Shown here piece after piece: positions 59,501 to 64,000 of a stretch of DNA of 64,000 nucleotides; position 1 is the stretch's first letter, and each line of letters starts with the position of its first letter. The stretch is from Serratia quinivorans (lineage in GTDB: Bacteria > Pseudomonadota > Gammaproteobacteria > Enterobacterales > Enterobacteriaceae). The stretch spans positions 62,001 through 126,000 of the forward strand of contig NZ_CAMKGL010000011.1 in assembly GCF_946227985.1 (NCBI RefSeq), written 5' to 3'. The notes beneath the pieces are model-generated. The model was not told the DNA's origin. It saw only the letters and a list, made by a program, of their open reading frames with translations, and ran no database searches. The position numbers and the translations under genes were made by a program.

Positions 59501-60166
59501 ATGAAGCAGATTGACTGTATTTTGTTTGATTGCGACGGCACGCTGGTGGACAGCGAAGTGCTGTGCAGCAAAGCCTATGTGCACATGTTTGCCCACTTTG
59601 GCATTCACCTTTCGCTGGACGAGGTATTCAGGAAGTACAAAGGGGTAAAGCTGTACGAGATTATCGAACAGGTTAATGCGGAGCACGGCGTCGCCTTGCC
59701 AAAGGAAGAACTGGAGCCTTTGTACCGTCAGGAAGTGGCCCGTCTGTTTGACAGCGAACTGCAGCAAATTGCCGGTGCGCGCGAGCTGCTGGCGCAGGTG
59801 ACAGTGCCAATGTGTACCGTGTCTAACGGCCCGGTCAGCAAAATGCAGCACTCGCTCGGCCTGACCAACATGCTGCACTATTTTGATGACCGGCTGTTCA
59901 GCGGCTATGACATTCAGCGCTGGAAACCGGACCCGGCGATCGTGTTTCACGCCGCTGAAAAAATGCAGGTTCCAGTGGCGCACTGCATCCTGGTAGACGA
60001 CTCCGCCGCCGGTGCACAGGCGGGGATCGCCGCCGGGATCCCGGTATTTTACTTCTGCGCCGATCCGCACAACCAACCGATCGACCACCCGCTGGTCACC
60101 GCATTCGACGATTTGGCGCAATTACCTGCGCTGTGGCGTGAGCGCGGCTGGCAGTTGACTAGCTAG
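59501..60166 (+). CDS. yieH: HAD phosphatase YieH
   Basis: The 221-residue beta-PGM-type HAD phosphatase acts on 6-phosphogluconate and phosphoenolpyruvate in E. coli. Motif I is LFDCDGTLVDSE, motif II TVSNGPVSK, motif III Lys RWKPDP, motif IV LVDDSAAGAQAG. The start at 59501 (MKQIDCILFDCDG) gives the E. coli length. Its stop overlaps the convergent ABC permease by 8 bp. Confidence 0.95.
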   Translation: MKQIDCILFDCDGTLVDSEVLCSKAYVHMFAHFGIHLSLDEVFRKYKGVKLYEIIEQVNAEHGVALPKEELEPLYRQEVARLFDSELQQIAGARELLAQVTVPMCTVSNGPVSKMQHSLGLTNMLHYFDDRLFSGYDIQRWKPDPAIVFHAAEKMQVPVAHCILVDDSAAGAQAGIAAGIPVFYFCADPHNQPIDHPLVTAFDDLAQLPALWRERGWQLTS

Positions 60167-60899
60167 CCGGCAACGGCGGTTTATTGCGCCACCAGCGCCA
60201 TGAGCGTTTCAACGCCCGGGTCTGCGGGCTAAAGCGGCGGTTGACCGCATTGGCCAGCAGATCCAGCGCCAGACAGAACACAAAGTACACCAGGGCGATA
60301 AACAGGAAGACCTCCATCGGGTACACCATGCTGCGGTTGTTGACCTGGGTCGCCAGAAACGTCAGCTCACCGACACCGACGATATAGGCCAGCGAAGTGT
60401 CCTTGATCAGCGAAATCCACTGGTTGATAAACGAAGGCACCATCATTCGCAACGCCTGCGGCAACACGATCATCCGTAGCGTTTGCCAACGGGTCAATCC
60501 CAGAGACAAACCCGCCTGCCACTGGCCGGGGCCAATAGCGATAATCCCCGCCTTCACCGCATGGGCCAAATAGGCCGAGGCGATCAGCGCCAATGCGCAA
60601 ACTACGGTGGTGATTTCCGGAATATCCACACCAAAAACGATAGGCAGCAGGAAATAGGTCCAGAAAATCAGCATGATCACCGGGATGGCGCGGAAAAAAC
60701 CCAGGAGCATGGCCAGCAACCCGGCCGCCACGCCGCGCGACATCGCCAGAGCCACCCCCAGCAAGGTGCCGATAATGGCCGAAGCCACGCCGGCCATCAG
60801 GCTGATCGCCAACGTCAGCGCTGCGCCCCCCAGCGGCCCGTCCGGCCAGGTGCCCCACAGCAGATAACCCAGATTGTCGTAAATGACGCTGAAATCCAT
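60159..60899 (-). CDS. Amino-acid ABC transporter permease 2
   Basis: The 246-residue HisM/GlnP-type permease has an EAA-like loop GLSLGLTRWQTLRMIVLPQALRMMVP, which contacts the ATPase. It has about five membrane segments and pairs with the permease at 60901-61614, one nucleotide apart. It is the last gene of the cluster and is convergent with yieH. The expected ATP-binding gene is not found here. Confidence 0.9.
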   Translation of the reverse strand: MDFSVIYDNLGYLLWGTWPDGPLGGAALTLAISLMAGVASAIIGTLLGVALAMSRGVAAGLLAMLLGFFRAIPVIMLIFWTYFLLPIVFGVDIPEITTVVCALALIASAYLAHAVKAGIIAIGPGQWQAGLSLGLTRWQTLRMIVLPQALRMMVPSFINQWISLIKDTSLAYIVGVGELTFLATQVNNRSMVYPMEVFLFIALVYFVFCLALDLLANAVNRRFSPQTRALKRSWRWWRNKPPLPAS

Positions 60900-60900
60900 C

Positions 60901-61614
60901 TTAATGCCCTCTCAGCGGTTTACGCTGCTGTCGCCACATACCCCAAGCTTCCAACAGGGCAATGATGGCGATGTACAGCACCGTCGCCACGCCAAACGCC
61001 TGGAAGGTGCGTAGCGTCTCGGTTTCCACCTGACGCGAAGCATAGGACAGTTCGGCAACGCCGATCGCCATGGTCAGCGAGGAGTTTTTTATCACGTTCA
61101 TATACTGGCCCAGCAGCGGCGGCATGGCGATTTTCAGCGCCTGCGGCAGCACCACGTAGCGCATCGCCTGCCAGCCGGTTAATCCCAGCGCGTTGGCCGC
61201 ATATTTTTGCCCACCGGCGACACCACGGATGCCGGAACGGATCTCTTCGGCGATAAAGGCACTGGAGTACAGCGTCAGGCCGAAAAAGCCGGCGAGAAAT
61301 TCAAACGACGGCCACTCAAGCGGGCCGATTTGATGTGACGTATTCAGCCACTGCATGGCGGCGGACGGCAGGATCTGCCCGGCGGCGAAATACCAAAAGA
61401 ACAGCTGCACCAGCAACGGCGTATTGCGAAACAACGAGCTATAACCCACCGCCAACCAGCGCAGTGTCCACAGGCGGCTGTCACGCATCACTGTCAGTAA
61501 GAACCCCAACAGCGTGGCGGCCAGGCTCGCGCAGGCGGAAAGCCACAGCGTCAGCAGGAAACCCTGCCACAGCCAGCTCAAATACTCCGGCGCCAGCAGC
61601 CAATCCAGATTCAT
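60901..61614 (-). CDS. Amino-acid ABC transporter permease 1
   Basis: The 237-residue permease of the polar amino-acid (HisMQ) family has the EAA-like loop ANALGLTGWQAMRYVVLPQALKIAMP. The ATG at 61614 follows AAGGA; an upstream TTG at 61620 is less likely. It lies between the binding-protein gene and permease 2. Its substrate is presumably set by the binding protein, a glutamate/aspartate-like amino-acid receptor. Confidence 0.9.
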   Translation of the reverse strand: MNLDWLLAPEYLSWLWQGFLLTLWLSACASLAATLLGFLLTVMRDSRLWTLRWLAVGYSSLFRNTPLLVQLFFWYFAAGQILPSAAMQWLNTSHQIGPLEWPSFEFLAGFFGLTLYSSAFIAEEIRSGIRGVAGGQKYAANALGLTGWQAMRYVVLPQALKIAMPPLLGQYMNVIKNSSLTMAIGVAELSYASRQVETETLRTFQAFGVATVLYIAIIALLEAWGMWRQQRKPLRGH

Positions 61615-61643
61615 GGTCAATCCTTGTCTTGCAAAATGCGTCA

Positions 61644-61665
61644 GGGGCGCAGCAAGCTGCGCCCC
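61644..61665. repeat. Intercistronic hairpin binding protein-permease
   Basis: GGGGCGCAG-CAAG-CTGCGCCCC, a perfect 9-bp GC stem between the binding-protein gene and permease 1. The loop and stem core equal those at 5358-5377. Such hairpins often keep the upstream mRNA stable, giving excess binding protein. Confidence 0.75.
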
Positions 61666-61691
61666 TCCAAACAGATTTCAGCCCGTGAAAA

Positions 61692-62531
61692 TCAGGCCTT
61701 CGGCTGTTGATCCAAAGGCGCGATTTTGAAGTCGCCACGTGGCTGTGCGGTTTTGGTTTCCGGGCCAAACCAGCGATCGTAGATCTTCGCCGCTTCACCG
61801 TCTTTTTCCAGCTTGATCAACGTGTCGTTAACACTGGCGGTCAGGCGGTCTTCGCCCTTGGGAAGGCCCACCCCCTGATACTCTTTGGTAATGCTGAACG
61901 GCGATATCTCGAAATCTGCCTTTTGCGCCGCCGGCAGGTTGCCGAGCAGGCCCACCAGCTTGGCATCATCCTGAGTAATCGCCTGAACGTTGCCGTTGCG
62001 CAGGGCGACGAACGCCAGCGGAGTGTCGTCGTAAGAGATCACTTTGGCCGTCGGGTAATGTTCACGCAGGGTAATCTCCTGCACCGTGCCTTTGTCCGCG
62101 CCGATACGCAGTTTTTTGATATCTTCCGGCGTTTTCAGCACGCCTTTATGGGCGATAAATTTCTGGCCGGTAGCGAAGTACGGCACGCTGAAGTTCACTT
62201 CCTTGGCGCGCTCGTCAGTAATAGTGAAATTGGCGGCGATCAAATCGACCTTTTTCGATACCAGCAAAGGAATGCGGTTAGCCGGGTTAGTGGCACGCAG
62301 CTCCACCTTCACCCCCAACGCCTTACCGATCGCATCGGCGACATCAACATCATAGCCCACCAGCTTTTTGCTTTGCGGATCGATATAACCGAACGGAGGA
62401 TTGCTGTCGAACACCGCGATACGCACTACGCCGGCTTTCTTGATGTCGTCGAGTTTGTCCGCATGCGCGGCACCGGTAGCGAGGCTGGTCAGGCTGGCTA
62501 ACAAAGTTAAGGCCAAAACGCGATGTTTCAT
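61692..62531 (-). CDS. Periplasmic amino-acid-binding protein
   Basis: The 279-residue SBP family 3 receptor has a signal peptide of 24 residues (ending GAAHA) and the family pattern GVVRIAVFDSNPPFGYIDPQ, LVGYDVDVADAIGKALGV, DLIAANFTITDERAKEVNFS and LREHYPTAKVISYDDTPLAF. It is first in the cluster with two permeases. Its ligand (glutamate, aspartate, arginine or similar) cannot be fixed by eye. Confidence 0.9.
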   Translation of the reverse strand: MKHRVLALTLLASLTSLATGAAHADKLDDIKKAGVVRIAVFDSNPPFGYIDPQSKKLVGYDVDVADAIGKALGVKVELRATNPANRIPLLVSKKVDLIAANFTITDERAKEVNFSVPYFATGQKFIAHKGVLKTPEDIKKLRIGADKGTVQEITLREHYPTAKVISYDDTPLAFVALRNGNVQAITQDDAKLVGLLGNLPAAQKADFEISPFSITKEYQGVGLPKGEDRLTASVNDTLIKLEKDGEAAKIYDRWFGPETKTAQPRGDFKIAPLDQQPKA

Positions 62532-62653
62532 GAGTTGCTCCTAAGGGGTTGATGTCCTGCTGGCTGCTACGCTAGCAAGACCCACTTAGGTCAGGAAATA
62601 ATATAAAACGCTATATTTATAACCTTTTTGTCTTTAAGGGTTTTAAACAGCAT

Positions 62654-62678
62654 AAAGGCGCAGTCTTCTGCGCCTTTT
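62654..62678. terminator. Bidirectional-looking terminator after phoU
   Basis: AAAGGCGCAG-TCTT-CTGCGCCTTT, a 10-bp stem flanked by A and T runs, 22 bp past the phoU stop. Confidence 0.88.
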
Positions 62679-62699
62679 AAGAGGTAACTCGAGGGGATA

Positions 62700-63434
62700 T
62701 TACTCTTGTTTCTCGTCTTTACCGTCGGAGGACAACAGCTTTTCCAGCGCATCGCCACCAATATGACGGAAGTCCTGGCCTTTCACGAAATAGAAAATAA
62801 ATTCGCAGATGTTCTGGCAACGGTCACCGATACGCTCGATTGAACGGGCGCAGAACAACGCAGTCAGTACGCTGGGAATGGTGCGCGTATCTTCCATCAT
62901 GTAAGTCATCAACTGACGCACGATGCCTTCATATTCCTGATCGACCTTCCTGTCTTCGCGATAAATTCGGATCGCTTCATCCAGATCCATCCGCGCGAAG
63001 GCGTCCAGCACGTCATGCAGCATCTGCACGGTGTGGCGGCCCAGCGACTCCAGGCTGACCAACAGTGGCTGGTGCTGGTGCGAGAATTTTTCCAGCGCGG
63101 TACGGCAGATTTTATCCGCCACGTCGCCGATACGTTCCAGCTCGGAGATGGTTTTGATGATCGCCATCACCAGGCGCAGGTCGCTGGCGGTCGGCTGACG
63201 TTTGGCAATGATCCGCACACAGGCCTCGTCGATCGCCACTTCCATCATGTTGACCTTGGCATCGCCTTCGATCACCCGCTTGGCCAACTCACCGTCCTGG
63301 TTATGCATCGCGGTAATGGCGTCGGTCAGTTGCTGCTCCACCAGCCCGCCCATGGTCAACACCTGGGTGCGGATGTGCTCAAGTTCTGCGTTGAACTGGC
63401 CGGAAATGTGTTTATTTAAATTCAGGTTATCCAT
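62700..63434 (-). CDS. phoU: Phosphate regulon regulator PhoU
   Basis: The 244-residue helical protein links the PstSCAB transporter with PhoR, turning off the Pho regulon when phosphate is ample. It has two PhoU repeats with the E-x-E-R-I-G-D motifs [16 protein letters not shown] and [18 protein letters not shown]. The start at 63434 ([14 protein letters not shown]) equals E. coli. It is 11 bp after pstB. Confidence 0.98.
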   Translation of the reverse strand: MDNLNLNKHISGQFNAELEHIRTQVLTMGGLVEQQLTDAITAMHNQDGELAKRVIEGDAKVNMMEVAIDEACVRIIAKRQPTASDLRLVMAIIKTISELERIGDVADKICRTALEKFSHQHQPLLVSLESLGRHTVQMLHDVLDAFARMDLDEAIRIYREDRKVDQEYEGIVRQLMTYMMEDTRTIPSVLTALFCARSIERIGDRCQNICEFIFYFVKGQDFRHIGGDALEKLLSSDGKDEKQE

Positions 63435-63445
63435 GATGCATCCTA

Positions 63446-64000
<555 letters not shown>

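Overview
The window is chromosomal DNA of a gammaproteobacterium close to Serratia (Yersiniaceae, Enterobacterales). The basis is the near-identity of many proteins to the Escherichia coli versions I know (GyrB, DnaA, IbpA, MtlA, AvtA, GlyQ), an E. coli-like order of islands (yibL-mtlRDA, yiaF, glyQS, tag-yiaC-yiaD-ghrB, malS-avtA, yidE-ibpBA-yidQR-dgo-yidA-gyrB-recF-dnaN-dnaA-rpmH-rnpA-yidDC-mnmE, yieE-chrR, adeP, yieH, phoU-pstB), a GDSL autotransporter esterase of the Serratia EstA type, and several ERIC repeats. The genus is inferred from memory of gene families, not from a search.

Layout. 1-7.8 kb: end of a methyltransferase gene, a giant ERIC element, yibL, a divergent MocR regulator/LysE exporter pair, and the mannitol operon mtlA-mtlD-mtlR with a CRP-rich upstream region. 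7.8-18.6 kb: lipoprotein YiaF, a Fic protein, glycyl-tRNA synthetase (glyQ, glyS), an MFS carrier, the EstA-like autotransporter, tag, yiaC and yiaD. 18.7-24.1 kb: a 2-ketogluconate locus (PtxS-like repressor, kguE, kguK, kguT, ghrB). 24.1-28 kb: a decayed toxin-antitoxin pair, malS, avtA. 28-32.9 kb: yidE, the heat-shock pair ibpA-ibpB with a sigma-32 promoter and two ROSE-type thermosensor hairpins, yidQ, yidR. 33-38 kb: the D-galactonate cluster dgoR-K-A-D and a detached dgoT. 38.3-40.8 kb: a three-gene cassette of a PAS/HTH regulator, a PLP dehydratase and an ornithine-cyclodeaminase-fold enzyme. 40.8-52.7 kb: yidA, gyrB, recF, dnaN, dnaA and, divergently, rpmH, rnpA, yidD, yidC, mnmE. 52.7-57.7 kb: accessory genes (MBL-fold hydrolase, orphan siderophore-type N-hydroxylase, YieE-like phosphopantetheinyl transferase), chrR, and a secreted alpha/beta-hydrolase-like protein lacking its nucleophile. 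57.9-64 kb: adeP, yieH, an amino-acid ABC importer without a visible ATPase, phoU and the start-truncated pstB.

Functionally the window mixes core replication, translation and membrane-insertion genes with sugar and sugar-acid catabolism (mannitol, 2-ketogluconate, D-galactonate, maltodextrin). Accessory genes sit at the joints between the E. coli-like islands. Two interspersed repeat families decorate intergenic sites: five ERIC copies of very different length, and two copies of a second element of about 114 bp, one between dnaN and recF. I see no rRNA or tRNA gene, CRISPR array, prophage or complete insertion sequence. The most unusual signals are the interleaved inverted repeats (H-type pseudoknot topology) just before the N-hydroxylase start, the 38.3-40.8 kb cassette, the ERIC element made of about nine consecutive hairpins, the decayed toxin-antitoxin operon, and the Ser-to-Gly hydrolase.
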